Shown: piece after piece, positions 7,115 to 14,296 of the stretch | Layout: the number at the start of each line of letters is the position of its first letter | Position numbering within the stretch: the first letter of the stretch is position 1 | The notes under the pieces: generated by a model | The model's database searches: none | What the model was told of the DNA's origin: nothing | What the model saw: the letters and a program-made list of their open reading frames with translations, nothing else | Assembly: GCA_002402725.1 (NCBI GenBank) | Contig: DHGL01000039.1 | Coordinates: 1,103 to 23,340, forward strand | Reading direction: 5' to 3' | DNA from: Anaerolineaceae bacterium UBA4799 | Lineage (GTDB): Bacteria > Chloroflexota > Anaerolineae > Anaerolineales > Anaerolineaceae | Length of the DNA: 22,238 bases | Translations under genes and position numbers: made by a program

Positions 7115-8506
7115 ATGAAAAGAAACCTCAGGCTCGTGCTGATGATCTCGCTGCCGGTTATCGGGCTTGTCGCTGGTTATATGATGATGGCGCGCAACGT
7201 ACAGGCTACTGTTGATGGGGCAGCGCTATCCATCCGCACACGCGCGCTCACAGTTGGCGGCGCGCTGCGCTCCGCGGGTTACGCAGCGGTGGAGGGTGAT
7301 TTTGTGCAGCCTCCTGCAGAAACCTGGCTTTCAAAGGCTGACGAGATCCAACTTGACCGCGCCAGGCTGGTACGCATATACGGCATATCGGGGAAACAAC
7401 CGGTCGAAATTGTCACCGCCGCGCTGACCGCGGCTGAGATGCTCGAACAGGCAGGTTTTACTCCCGGCGACCAGGATAGCATCACTCTTAACGGCGCACC
7501 GCTGGCGCTGACCGATAAACTGCCGCAGGGACGGGAACTAGTGCTGGCGTACCGACCCGCTGTCAAGATCAGGCTTAATGTGGATGGCAGTGATATGACA
7601 ATCACATCAAGCGCGGCCAGCCTCGGAGAAGCGTTGTGGCAGGCGGGCATCCGGCTGCGCGAAGGCGACCGGGTTTCTGTGGGGTTGGACACACCCCTGG
7701 CGGAGGGTCTCGAGGTCCAAATTCACATCGGGCGTGCACTTTCCATCTCTGTAGACGGGGTAACCCTGGAAGGTTACAGCGCTGCGCCTATGGTGGCAGA
7801 AGCCCTGGTGGAAAACGCGTTGACCCTGCAGGACATGGATTATACACAACCGGGTGCTGATGAACCGCTCCCGGATGATGGTGTGATCAAGGTGGTCAGG
7901 GTGACCGAGGAGGTTCTTTCGGAACAGCGTGTGATCCCCTTCGAAACCGAATCACTGGCGGATAGCGCGCTGTTCATCAATGAAACCCGGGTAGAACAGG
8001 CGGGTGAAAACGGTCTGGCGGTGACGCGCGTGAAAGTGCGTTACGAAGACGGTGTTGAGGTGGCACGCGAGACCCAGGATGAGGTGATTCTTTGGCAGCC
8101 AATAGCCCAGGTCGAGTACTACGGAACCAAACTGCTCGAGAATTATGTGGACACTCCGGAAGGACCGCTTAAGTATTATCTGGCCATCGACGCAGTTGCC
8201 ACATCGTTCTCTCCGTGCCGGCTGGGTGTTGAGGGGTTGTGTTCAAACATCACCGCTTCCGGGCGCATTTTGCAAAAAGGCATTGTGGCTTTCAAACGCG
8301 ACTGGTTCAACCTGTTCAGAGACACCCGGGTCTTTGTCCCTGGTTACGGCATCGGCATCGTGGGGGATAAAGGGACCTATCCTTACAGCGACAGTTGGAT
8401 CGACCTGGGCTACAGTGACGCGGATTATGTTCCCTGGGGCGCGGTTAATGTAAAAGTCTATTTCCTCTCACCAGCGCCGCCGGAGTTTACGGGGGTGCTG
8501 CCATAG
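7115..8506 (+). CDS. YabE-like protein: DUF348 repeats, G5 domain and 3D domain
   Basis: A 463-residue exported protein. An N-terminal membrane segment or signal anchor (about 7-26) is followed by DUF348 ubiquitin-like repeats beginning near residues 30, 152 and 208 and a weaker one near 88. Then come a G5 domain (about 263-335; VTEEVLSEQRVIPFETES and the end DEVILWQP) and a C-terminal 3D domain (about 357-452). The 3D domain contains ITASGRILQKGIVAF, VFVPGYGIGIVGDKG and WIDLGY, so the key aspartates of this lytic-transglycosylase-type fold look conserved. The architecture equals that of Bacillus YabE, an Rpf-analog predicted to cleave peptidoglycan. The gene lies 17 bp before rsmA, as in the yabE-rnmV-ksgA order of Firmicutes but without rnmV. 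The start is the ATG just after an extended -10. Confidence 0.88.
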   Translation: MKRNLRLVLMISLPVIGLVAGYMMMARNVQATVDGAALSIRTRALTVGGALRSAGYAAVEGDFVQPPAETWLSKADEIQLDRARLVRIYGISGKQPVEIVTAALTAAEMLEQAGFTPGDQDSITLNGAPLALTDKLPQGRELVLAYRPAVKIRLNVDGSDMTITSSAASLGEALWQAGIRLREGDRVSVGLDTPLAEGLEVQIHIGRALSISVDGVTLEGYSAAPMVAEALVENALTLQDMDYTQPGADEPLPDDGVIKVVRVTEEVLSEQRVIPFETESLADSALFINETRVEQAGENGLAVTRVKVRYEDGVEVARETQDEVILWQPIAQVEYYGTKLLENYVDTPEGPLKYYLAIDAVATSFSPCRLGVEGLCSNITASGRILQKGIVAFKRDWFNLFRDTRVFVPGYGIGIVGDKGTYPYSDSWIDLGYSDADYVPWGAVNVKVYFLSPAPPEFTGVLP

Positions 8507-8523
8507 AACCCGCGCCGCTGGAC

Positions 8524-9357
8524 GTGCGTTCACTTCTGAAACGTCATCACCTTGACCCGCGCAAGGGATTGGGTCAGAATTTCCTGGTTGACCATAATGC
8601 GCTGCGCAGGATTGTCGACTGTGCCGCGTTGAGCGGCGGGGAAGAGCTGCTGGAAATCGGCGCCGGGCTGGGCAGCCTCACGCGCCTGCTGGCAGCCAGA
8701 GCCGGGCAGGTGAAGGCGGTTGAAATTGATGGCAGGCTGATCCCCGTGTTACGGGAGGTCCTTTCCGGTTACGCAAATGTTGAGCTGTTCCAGGGGGACA
8801 TACTGGCGCTCGACCCAGCCCGGTTGATGAGTGGACCGGGTTATATCGCTGTGGCGAACATCCCGTATTACATCACTTCAGCCATTGTACGCCACCTGCT
8901 GGAAAGCTCGACGCGCCCGGCACGGCTGGTACTCACCATGCAAAAGGAGGTCGCCGAGCGAATCTGCGCAGAACCCGGAGATCTTTCATTGCTGGCCTTA
9001 AGTGTGCAGGTGTTCGGTCAACCGCGCATCAGTGCTACGATTCCAGCTACCGCGTTTTATCCGGTACCCGGGGTTGACTCCGCCACACTGCGGGTGGACC
9101 TGCACTCGCAACCATTCTTCACAGACGAACAGCGGGGGATGTTTTTCTCGCTCATCCGCATGGGATTCGCGCAAAAGCGCAAAACACTGCGCAATACACT
9201 GGCAGCCGGCTTACGCATCAGCGGGGAGGAAACCGCGCGCTACCTGATTGCGGCTGGCATCGACCCGCAACGCCGCGCGCAAACACTCAGCCTGGTGGAA
9301 TGGAGAACGTTGGTGAATGAGTTAAAGGGGCTGCTGAGCGCAAAGCACGTTGAATAA
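8524..9357 (+). CDS. rsmA: 16S rRNA (adenine1518/1519-N6)-dimethyltransferase
   Basis: RsmA (KsgA) dimethylates two adjacent adenines in the 3'-terminal hairpin of 16S rRNA during late small-subunit assembly, using S-adenosylmethionine. The 277-residue sequence has every hallmark: GLGQNFLVD (15-23), SAM motif I LEIGAGLGSLT (43-53), VEID (66-69) for the ribose, QGDIL (90-94), the catalytic NIPYY motif (112-116), and the C-terminal helical domain ending LVEWRTLVNEL. Length is normal (about 260-290). The start is a GTG; no in-frame ATG exists between it and the upstream stop, although a CTG two codons upstream cannot be excluded. The 17-bp gap suggests co-transcription with the YabE-like gene. 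Confidence 0.95.
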   Translation: MRSLLKRHHLDPRKGLGQNFLVDHNALRRIVDCAALSGGEELLEIGAGLGSLTRLLAARAGQVKAVEIDGRLIPVLREVLSGYANVELFQGDILALDPARLMSGPGYIAVANIPYYITSAIVRHLLESSTRPARLVLTMQKEVAERICAEPGDLSLLALSVQVFGQPRISATIPATAFYPVPGVDSATLRVDLHSQPFFTDEQRGMFFSLIRMGFAQKRKTLRNTLAAGLRISGEETARYLIAAGIDPQRRAQTLSLVEWRTLVNELKGLLSAKHVE

Positions 9358-9368
9358 AACACACCGGC

Positions 9369-10103
9369 TTAGTAACGCGGCAGGCGTTTAATATCACGGT
9401 AGCGCGGAATCAAGCTCCACACCCGCAGCGCGGCTTCCAATTGTATTGAAATATCCATCTTGGATTTACCGCGCGTGCGTTCAGCAAAATAAATGGGCAC
9501 TTCTTTTATCTTAAAGCCAAGTTTAAACGCCAGGTAAGCGGTTTCAACCATGAAAACGTAACCATTGGAACGCACTCTATCCCAGGGCATGGCGGCCAAT
9601 GTAGCGCGCCGCCACAACCTGAAACCCCCGGTGAGATCTTTGATGGGCATGCGCAGAATGGTGCGCGCATAATTATTACCAAAATTGGATAGCCATTTAC
9701 GCCAGGCTGGCCAATTCCGGTCCAGGCTGCCACCTGGCGCGTACCTTGACCCGAAAACCACATCACTGCCTTCGATGGCTTTCACAAAATCAGGCAATTT
9801 TTCCGGTTCGTGGGAAAAATCAGCATCCATGTGGGCGATGTAATCAACATCCATCTGCAGCGCCTGCTTGAACCCGGAGATATAAGCGGTGCCCAACCCG
9901 AGCTTTCCGCTGCGGTGCATCACTGAGAGCTGACCATTGTACCTGGTCGCCAGTTCATCTGCCAGGGCGCCGCTGCCGTCAGGGCTGTTGTCATCGATCA
10001 CCAGGATGGAAAGGTTATCCAGCGGCAAGGCGCGCAGCCGCTCTACGATGAGCGGCAGATTCTCAATTTCGTTATAAGTAGGTATGATGACACAGATGCT
10101 CAA
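9369..10103 (-). CDS. Polyprenol monophosphomannose synthase-like glycosyltransferase (GT2, DPM1 type)
   Basis: A 244-residue GT-A fold enzyme of the dolichol/polyprenol-phosphate mannose synthase group. It would transfer mannose from GDP-mannose to a lipid phosphate at the cytoplasmic face of the membrane, supplying donors for glycan or glycoprotein synthesis. It shows VIIPTYNEIENL at the start, VIDDNSPDG, the metal-binding MDADFSHEP with the DxD motif, FGSRYAPGG, KDLTGGFRLWRR and the family-typical ERTRGKSKM. There is no C-terminal membrane segment, as in soluble DPM1. The start chosen is a TTG at 10103 with GGAG 5 nt upstream and a TGGTAGAAT extended -10 about 40 nt upstream. The frame is open further upstream but overlaps the Roadblock gene. 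The 3' end lies 11 bp from rsmA, convergent. Confidence 0.9.
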   Translation of the reverse strand: MSICVIIPTYNEIENLPLIVERLRALPLDNLSILVIDDNSPDGSGALADELATRYNGQLSVMHRSGKLGLGTAYISGFKQALQMDVDYIAHMDADFSHEPEKLPDFVKAIEGSDVVFGSRYAPGGSLDRNWPAWRKWLSNFGNNYARTILRMPIKDLTGGFRLWRRATLAAMPWDRVRSNGYVFMVETAYLAFKLGFKIKEVPIYFAERTRGKSKMDISIQLEAALRVWSLIPRYRDIKRLPRY

Positions 10104-10143
10104 TGTAACTCCAAATTCACCCAGAAGTCGGGCAAACAGCGTA

Positions 10144-10152
10144 ATTCTACCA
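10144..10152 (-). promoter_or_regulatory. Extended -10 promoter of the glycosyltransferase gene
   Basis: On the minus strand TGGTAGAAT (10152-10144) is an extended -10. The -35 region is poor. Predicted start near 10137 gives a leader of about 34 nt with GGAG (10112-10109) before the TTG start at 10103. This supports the short form of the glycosyltransferase gene. Confidence 0.5.
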
Positions 10153-10221
10153 GTTGAGAAGAAAATTGAGAGAGGGAATAGTGTGACTCTTAATAATTCG
10201 TTAACCAATCTTACTAGTGGC

Positions 10222-10605
10222 TTAACCGTTATCGTCCAGCAGGCGTGCCAGGTCTTCAGCGGTCTTACGCAACTCCAAAAAGAGTACCCCCAGTTTGGCT
10301 TCTGGCTGCACCAGAGTGGTGAAAACGGCATCTTTACCCACCGCCAGCAATACCACATAACCGTTGCTTCCCCTGGTGTACAACTGTTCAAGCGTGCCTA
10401 ATCCCATCTCTTTATTGATCTGCTCGCCGAGAGAAAGCATGGCTGCAGACATGGCGGAGATGCGATCTTCACTCATTCCATCCGGCAGCGCAGACGCCAT
10501 GATCAATCCATCCAGGCTGATGATAGCCGCGGCATCCACCTCTGGCAGACCGCGCTGCAGGACGTGTATACGATCGATCAGAGCTTGCTGGTCCATTTTC
10601 CCCAA
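10222..10605 (-). CDS. Roadblock/LC7-domain protein
   Basis: A 127-residue single-domain protein of the Roadblock/LC7 family (PF03259). It shows LPEVDAAAIISLDGLIMASALP, EDRISAMSAAMLSLGEQI and the strand GYVVLLAVGKDAVFTTLV, ending in a helix. Bacterial members such as MglB dimerise and regulate small Ras-like GTPases in polarity or motility. No GTPase gene is adjacent, so the partner is unknown. Two starts are possible: a TTG at 10605 with GAGGTG 5 nt upstream, and an ATG at 10596 with GGGG upstream. The first has the better ribosome site. A good promoter lies upstream. Confidence 0.85.
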   Translation of the reverse strand: MGKMDQQALIDRIHVLQRGLPEVDAAAIISLDGLIMASALPDGMSEDRISAMSAAMLSLGEQINKEMGLGTLEQLYTRGSNGYVVLLAVGKDAVFTTLVQPEAKLGVLFLELRKTAEDLARLLDDNG

Positions 10606-10648
10606 AAGTACACCTCATTTTCGTGGTTGGTGTTTACCGCTTGTTCCT

Positions 10649-10677
10649 ATTGTGACACAGGCACTGATGCGTGTCAA
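10649..10677 (-). promoter_or_regulatory. Promoter of the Roadblock gene
   Basis: On the minus strand TTGACA (10677-10672), a 17-bp spacer and CACAAT (10654-10649). The -35 is perfect and the -10 matches 4 of 6. Predicted start is near 10642, a leader of about 37 nt. The -35 overlaps the end of an 18-bp tandem repeat at 10675-10710. Confidence 0.6.
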
Positions 10678-10710
10678 GAAAAACCTGATAGACGTGAAAA
10701 ACGTGATAGA
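10675..10710. repeat. 18-bp imperfect tandem direct repeat
   Basis: Two adjacent 18-bp copies, CAAGAAAAACCTGATAGA (10675-10692) and CGTGAAAAACGTGATAGA (10693-10710), agree at 15 of 18 positions. They lie between the end of the EamA gene and the -35 box of the Roadblock promoter and partly overlap that box. Such placement suits activator or repressor half-sites spaced by nearly two helical turns, but chance duplication is possible. Confidence 0.5.
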
Positions 10711-10722
10711 GGTGAAGGGACA

Positions 10723-11622
10723 TCAAAGAGGCTGTCGGTTTTTCTTAAGCACGAAAAGCTGAGCCAACAGGATCGCGCCGAGGATAATGATGCAGCCGAT
10801 CACCTGTACCAGGTTCAACTTTTCATTAAGAAATAGCACGCCTGTGATGGCAGCGAAGACAGACTCAAGACTCAAGAGAAGCGCGGCATCCGCTGATGGG
10901 GCTTTCTTTTGGCCAACGGCTTGAAATGTAAACCCCAGCGCTACTGAAAGCAAAGATGAGTAAAGCAGGGGCAGCCAGCTGGCGCGTAGCGCGGAAATGC
11001 TGAGCGGCTCGATGAAAATACTCATCACCAGGTGGATCATGCCGCAAACCAGGAACTGCCCGACAGAAAAAACAAACACGTCCAATTTTTTCACCGCCAG
11101 CCCCACCACGATCACGTGCAGCGCCCAAACCACTGAACCGGCGAGCAGGATCAGGGTGCCGGTGGAGGGGATCAATACCACCCCGCCGGTGCTCAACAGG
11201 TAGGTTCCTGCGAGCGCTACCAATGCGGCGATCCAGGTGACCAACGGGGTGCGCTGGCGCCAGAACAAGGCCAGCAAGATGGGAACGAGCACCACGTAGG
11301 TGCCAGTGATGAAGCCGGCGGTGCTGGCGGAAGTAGTGCCAATACCAATCTGTTGTAGCGAGCTGGCGGCAAACAACACGCTCCCGGCGAGCAGCACCCA
11401 ACCGAACCCGCCCTTACTACTGCGAAAACGCCGCGGTACAAATACCATCAGCACCAGTCCGCCAAGCAAAAAGCGGATGCCGTTGAACGCATTGAAGCCC
11501 AGGTGAAAAGAAGCCATACGCTGGGCGACAAAACCGCCGCCCCAGATGATGGCGGCCAGCAGAAGATAACTATCTGATACCAGCCTTTCGCGCAGGTTGG
11601 TTTTTTGTGGTTCGTTGCTCAT
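10723..11622 (-). CDS. EamA-family drug/metabolite transporter
   Basis: A 299-residue inner-membrane protein of the DMT superfamily with two EamA repeats (about residues 15-140 and 155-292) and ten predicted membrane segments. Typical features are LLLAAIIWGGGFVAQRMA at the first segment, RFLLGGLVLM, and the second-repeat end ALLLSLESVFAAITGVLFLNEKL with the Glu seen in most members. Substrates of the family are varied (amino acids, metabolites, drugs) and cannot be predicted. The ATG at 11622 lacks a strong ribosome site; TAAAAT (11638-11633) lies 10 nt upstream on the same strand, so the mRNA is probably near-leaderless. A terminator separates it from the upstream gene. Confidence 0.88.
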   Translation of the reverse strand: MSNEPQKTNLRERLVSDSYLLLAAIIWGGGFVAQRMASFHLGFNAFNGIRFLLGGLVLMVFVPRRFRSSKGGFGWVLLAGSVLFAASSLQQIGIGTTSASTAGFITGTYVVLVPILLALFWRQRTPLVTWIAALVALAGTYLLSTGGVVLIPSTGTLILLAGSVVWALHVIVVGLAVKKLDVFVFSVGQFLVCGMIHLVMSIFIEPLSISALRASWLPLLYSSLLSVALGFTFQAVGQKKAPSADAALLLSLESVFAAITGVLFLNEKLNLVQVIGCIIILGAILLAQLFVLKKNRQPL

Positions 11623-11647
11623 ATGTTACATGATTTTACCGGAGATA

Positions 11648-11682
11648 AGAAAAATCCACCCGGGCAATTTCCGCCCAGGTGG
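11648..11682 (-). terminator. Rho-independent terminator after the 91-aa gene
   Basis: On the minus strand CCACCTGGGC pairs with GCCCGGGTGG (one T-G wobble, 10 bp) around a 7-nt loop, followed by ATTTTTCTT. The wobble pairs only in minus-strand RNA, which fits the gene ending at 11698. It sits just upstream of the EamA gene and separates the two transcripts. Confidence 0.85.
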
Positions 11683-11697
11683 CTGCAGGCAGGTTCT

Positions 11698-11973
11698 TTA
11701 GCGGTTGTGTTTGAATTGGCGGCTGGCATTCTGCATACGCCATTGGCGGGCAAGCCTGGCGAGGTCAGTGGTAAATTTTGCTCTCATCCATTCACTGGCA
11801 AACTTTTCCTGCGGTATTGCCAGCAGCTTGGCGTGCATTTCATCCAGCAGTGTCTCTGTGACGCCGTTCTCTTCCAGGCTTTCCATCCATAAGGTTTTTT
11901 CATCCTCGTTAAACGGAACCTGTTGAAGAAGATGGATTATCTTCTGCTTCTCAACCTGTGATTTTTCAGCCAT
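11698..11973 (-). CDS. Small protein of unknown function
   Basis: A 91-residue acidic/basic, helix-rich, soluble protein with no signal peptide or membrane segment. It begins MAEKSQVEKQKIIHLL and ends with a basic tail, RQWRMQNASRQFKHNR. I do not recognise a family. The start is the ATG at 11973, with AAGGAGG 4 nt upstream. TACAAT lies further upstream as a possible -10, and a terminator follows the gene. The strong ribosome site and own terminator argue that it is a real, well-expressed gene. It diverges from the PspC-domain gene, 126 bp away. Confidence 0.75.
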   Translation of the reverse strand: MAEKSQVEKQKIIHLLQQVPFNEDEKTLWMESLEENGVTETLLDEMHAKLLAIPQEKFASEWMRAKFTTDLARLARQWRMQNASRQFKHNR

Positions 11974-12099
11974 TTTTCCTCCTTCACCGGGCATCTTCTT
12001 TGGACGATTCTATTGTACACGATTCGGCCGTGCGTTTAGCGTTGCAACTTTCTGACTGCTGGTGCGTAATCTTAATATAGGATATCAAAGGAGACAACT

Positions 12100-12297
12100 A
12101 TGGAGAATAACTCAAAAAAGCTTTACCGTTCCAGGATAGACCGCAAGATAGGTGGGGTCTGCGGCGGACTGGGTGTATATTTTGGGATTGACCCGACGGT
12201 CGTGCGGTTGCTTTTCGTACTGGGGTTATTATTCTGGGGCGGCACGTTGCTGGCTTATCTTATTCTGCTCATAGTTATTCCCGAAGAACCGTTGTAA
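12100..12297 (+). CDS. PspC-domain membrane protein
   Basis: A 65-residue protein consisting almost entirely of a PspC domain (PF04024): KKLYRSRIDRKIGGVCGGLG followed by VYFGIDPTVVRLLFVLG and a C-terminal membrane segment ending IPEEPL. In Enterobacteria PspC senses membrane stress, but these short stand-alone versions are widespread in other phyla and usually of unknown role. No other psp genes are nearby. The ATG is supported by AAAGGAG 7 nt upstream. Confidence 0.92.
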   Translation: MENNSKKLYRSRIDRKIGGVCGGLGVYFGIDPTVVRLLFVLGLLFWGGTLLAYLILLIVIPEEPL

Positions 12298-12378
12298 TCC
12301 CCGGGCCAGCCAGGGGTGAAGACCCGGGCTGGTGGTAACTCAGACTGCTGTCGCATGATCGTTCGCGGCAGCAGTCTG
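12298..12378 (+). terminator. Hairpins between PspC and the ABC permease gene
   Basis: Two hairpins fill the convergent gap. The first pairs CCAGCC (12306-12311) with GGCTGG (12327-12332). The second is strong: a 14-bp stem from CAGACTGCTGTCGC (12341-12354) to GCGGCAGCAGTCTG (12365-12378) with one T-G wobble that pairs in plus-strand RNA, and a 10-nt loop. T runs are weak on both sides. It is probably a terminator for PspC and perhaps also for the ABC operon. Confidence 0.6.
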
Positions 12379-12383
12379 TTGGG

Positions 12384-13610
12384 TTATTCGTGCCGCAAGG
12401 CTTCCACTGGTTCCAGGTTGGCTGCCCGGTTGGCGGGGTACAGACCAAAGAATAATCCAACCGCGGTAGAGAAAATGGTCGCCAGCAGGATGGCGTCAAG
12501 GCTGATTTGCGGGTAGAAGGGGGTGTTATTGGCCACCGCGATGCGACCAACCACAAAAGAGATCAGCCAGCCAAGCCCAATGCCGATGATGCCACCAAAG
12601 AGGCTCAGCAGCGAAGATTCGGTGAGAAACTGGATGAGGATGTCTTTTTTACGCGCGCCGAGTGCTTTACGCAATCCAATCTCGCGGGTGCGTTCGGTCA
12701 CCGAGACCAGCATAATGTTCATAATGCCGATACCGCCCACCAGAAGCGAGATGCCAGCGATACCGCCCAGGAAAATGGTGAGCACACCGGTGATGGTTTT
12801 AGCGATATCAACGAAGTCTTCCTGTGAGAAAATAGTGAAGTCGTCTTGTCCGATGCGCGTGCGGTGCCGGCTGCGTAAGATCTGAGCAATCTCCTCGGTT
12901 GCCTGGGTGGTCAGATCGGGTGAGGTAACCTGAACCAGGATCATATCCAGGCTGTTATCGTTATGCCGAATGAGGCGCGCCTGCGCCGTGCTGAGGGGAA
13001 TGATGATCAAATCGTCCTGTGAACCAAAAGAAGAACCGCCTTTTGATTCCAACAAACCCGTCACACGGAAGGGCTGTCCTTCGATGCGGATTGTTTCTCC
13101 CACCAGACCTTCACGACGCCCGAAGAGCTTTTCTGCGGTGTCCGGTCCGATGAGAGCGACGGATGACCTGCCCAATTGTTGTTCTTCCGAGATAAAAGTG
13201 CCTTCAGTTACCGCGTAATTCCGTACCTGTTCGTAAATTGGGGTGACACCGTATACGGTCGTTCGAGTGGATTTACCAGCCGCACTGATAATGAGTGTAT
13301 CATTTACCACAGGCGCTACGGCTGTCACCGACGGAGCCTGGAACTGGTCAAGAAAGGCTTCAGCGTCTTCAAAAGTAAGCGGTGCGATGCGGGTGAGTTC
13401 CTCGGTGAGATTACCGCGAATCACGAAAAGCAGGTTGCTGCCGATACCGCTGATGGAACCGGTAATGGTTTCCTGCGCGCCGGCCCCGACTGCCATCATG
13501 GCGATGACCGCGCCGACGCCAATGACAATTCCCAGGATCGTTAGAGCGGAGCGTAACTTGTTGGAGTACAGGCTTTCAAGTGCTTCGACGATGGCTTGCC
13601 AGAGGTTCAT
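12384..13610 (-). CDS. MacB/FtsX-type ABC transporter permease
   Basis: A 408-residue permease of the MacB type. An N-terminal membrane segment (about 20-42), a large extracytoplasmic MacB_PCD domain (about 45-260), and three C-terminal segments forming the FtsX domain (about 283-400). The cytoplasmic coupling region is clear: VSVTERTREIGLRKALGARK. Members of this class drive mechanotransmission-type export of peptides, macrolides or lipoproteins rather than moving substrate through the membrane part. The ATG overlaps the ATPase stop by 4 bp, and GAGGAGG lies upstream. It is the third gene of the operon with the ATPase and membrane fusion protein. Confidence 0.92.
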   Translation of the reverse strand: MNLWQAIVEALESLYSNKLRSALTILGIVIGVGAVIAMMAVGAGAQETITGSISGIGSNLLFVIRGNLTEELTRIAPLTFEDAEAFLDQFQAPSVTAVAPVVNDTLIISAAGKSTRTTVYGVTPIYEQVRNYAVTEGTFISEEQQLGRSSVALIGPDTAEKLFGRREGLVGETIRIEGQPFRVTGLLESKGGSSFGSQDDLIIIPLSTAQARLIRHNDNSLDMILVQVTSPDLTTQATEEIAQILRSRHRTRIGQDDFTIFSQEDFVDIAKTITGVLTIFLGGIAGISLLVGGIGIMNIMLVSVTERTREIGLRKALGARKKDILIQFLTESSLLSLFGGIIGIGLGWLISFVVGRIAVANNTPFYPQISLDAILLATIFSTAVGLFFGLYPANRAANLEPVEALRHE

Positions 13611-14287
13611 CGGATGTCCTCCTCTATCAGTCCATCCTTCAAGTGGATGACACGCTCTGTATTGGAGGCCACGTCAGGGTCGTGCGTGACGATGATCAAT
13701 GTTGTGCCCACATCCTGGTTCAACTTCAACAGCAGTTCCATGATCTCCTGACCGGAACGCGAATCAAGGTTGCCGGTGGGTTCGTCTGCCATCAGTATGG
13801 CGGGGTTGTTCACCAGCGCCCTGGCAATAGCCACGCGCTGCTGCTGCCCGCCTGAGAGTTCGGGCGGACGGTGGTGCATACGGTCAGCCAGTCCAACCGA
13901 TTCAAGGGCGGCGATAGCCCGGTCGCGCCGTTCTTTTGTCACCCCGGCGTAGCGCATAGGCAGTTCAACATTGCCGATGGCAGTCTGACGAGGCAGGAGG
14001 TTAAAACTCTGAAAGACAAACCCCACCTTGCGGTTGCGGATGTTCGCTAACTGGTCATCGTCCAAATGGGCAACCTCTTCACCATCCAGGGTGTATTTGC
14101 CGCTGCTGGGGCGGTCAAGGCAGCCCAGCAAGTTCATCAGTGTGGACTTGCCTGAGCCTGAAGGTCCCATGATGGAAACCACCTCGCCACGGTTGATGGT
14201 GAAGCTGACCCCGGCAAGGGCGCGTACCTCCACTTCGCCAAGTTTGTAAATCTTGGTCAGTTCATGTGTTTGAATGACTTGTTCCAT
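13607..14287 (-). CDS. MacB/LolD-type ABC transporter ATPase
   Basis: A 226-residue ATP-binding subunit. Walker A is GPSGSGKST (41-49), Q-loop in [10 protein letters not shown], signature LSGGQQQR (144-151), Walker B ILMADEP (164-170) followed by TGNLD, and the H-loop in VTHDPD. The insertion and length match the MacB/LolD/FtsE group. It powers the FtsX-type permease whose gene overlaps its 3' end. The membrane fusion protein gene ends 9 bp upstream, so the three genes are one operon. Confidence 0.95.
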   Translation of the reverse strand: MEQVIQTHELTKIYKLGEVEVRALAGVSFTINRGEVVSIMGPSGSGKSTLMNLLGCLDRPSSGKYTLDGEEVAHLDDDQLANIRNRKVGFVFQSFNLLPRQTAIGNVELPMRYAGVTKERRDRAIAALESVGLADRMHHRPPELSGGQQQRVAIARALVNNPAILMADEPTGNLDSRSGQEIMELLLKLNQDVGTTLIIVTHDPDVASNTERVIHLKDGLIEEDIR

Positions 14288-14296
14288 AAGAGTGCC

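Noticed and set aside
10104..10391. In-frame N-terminal extension of the glycosyltransferase
   Set aside because: It overlaps the Roadblock gene and shows no family similarity; the family begins at VIIPTYNE just after the TTG at 10103.
12507..12885. Open frames opposite the ABC permease gene
   Set aside because: They lie antisense to a well-conserved MacB permease and have composition expected of a complementary frame; no ribosome sites or family motifs.
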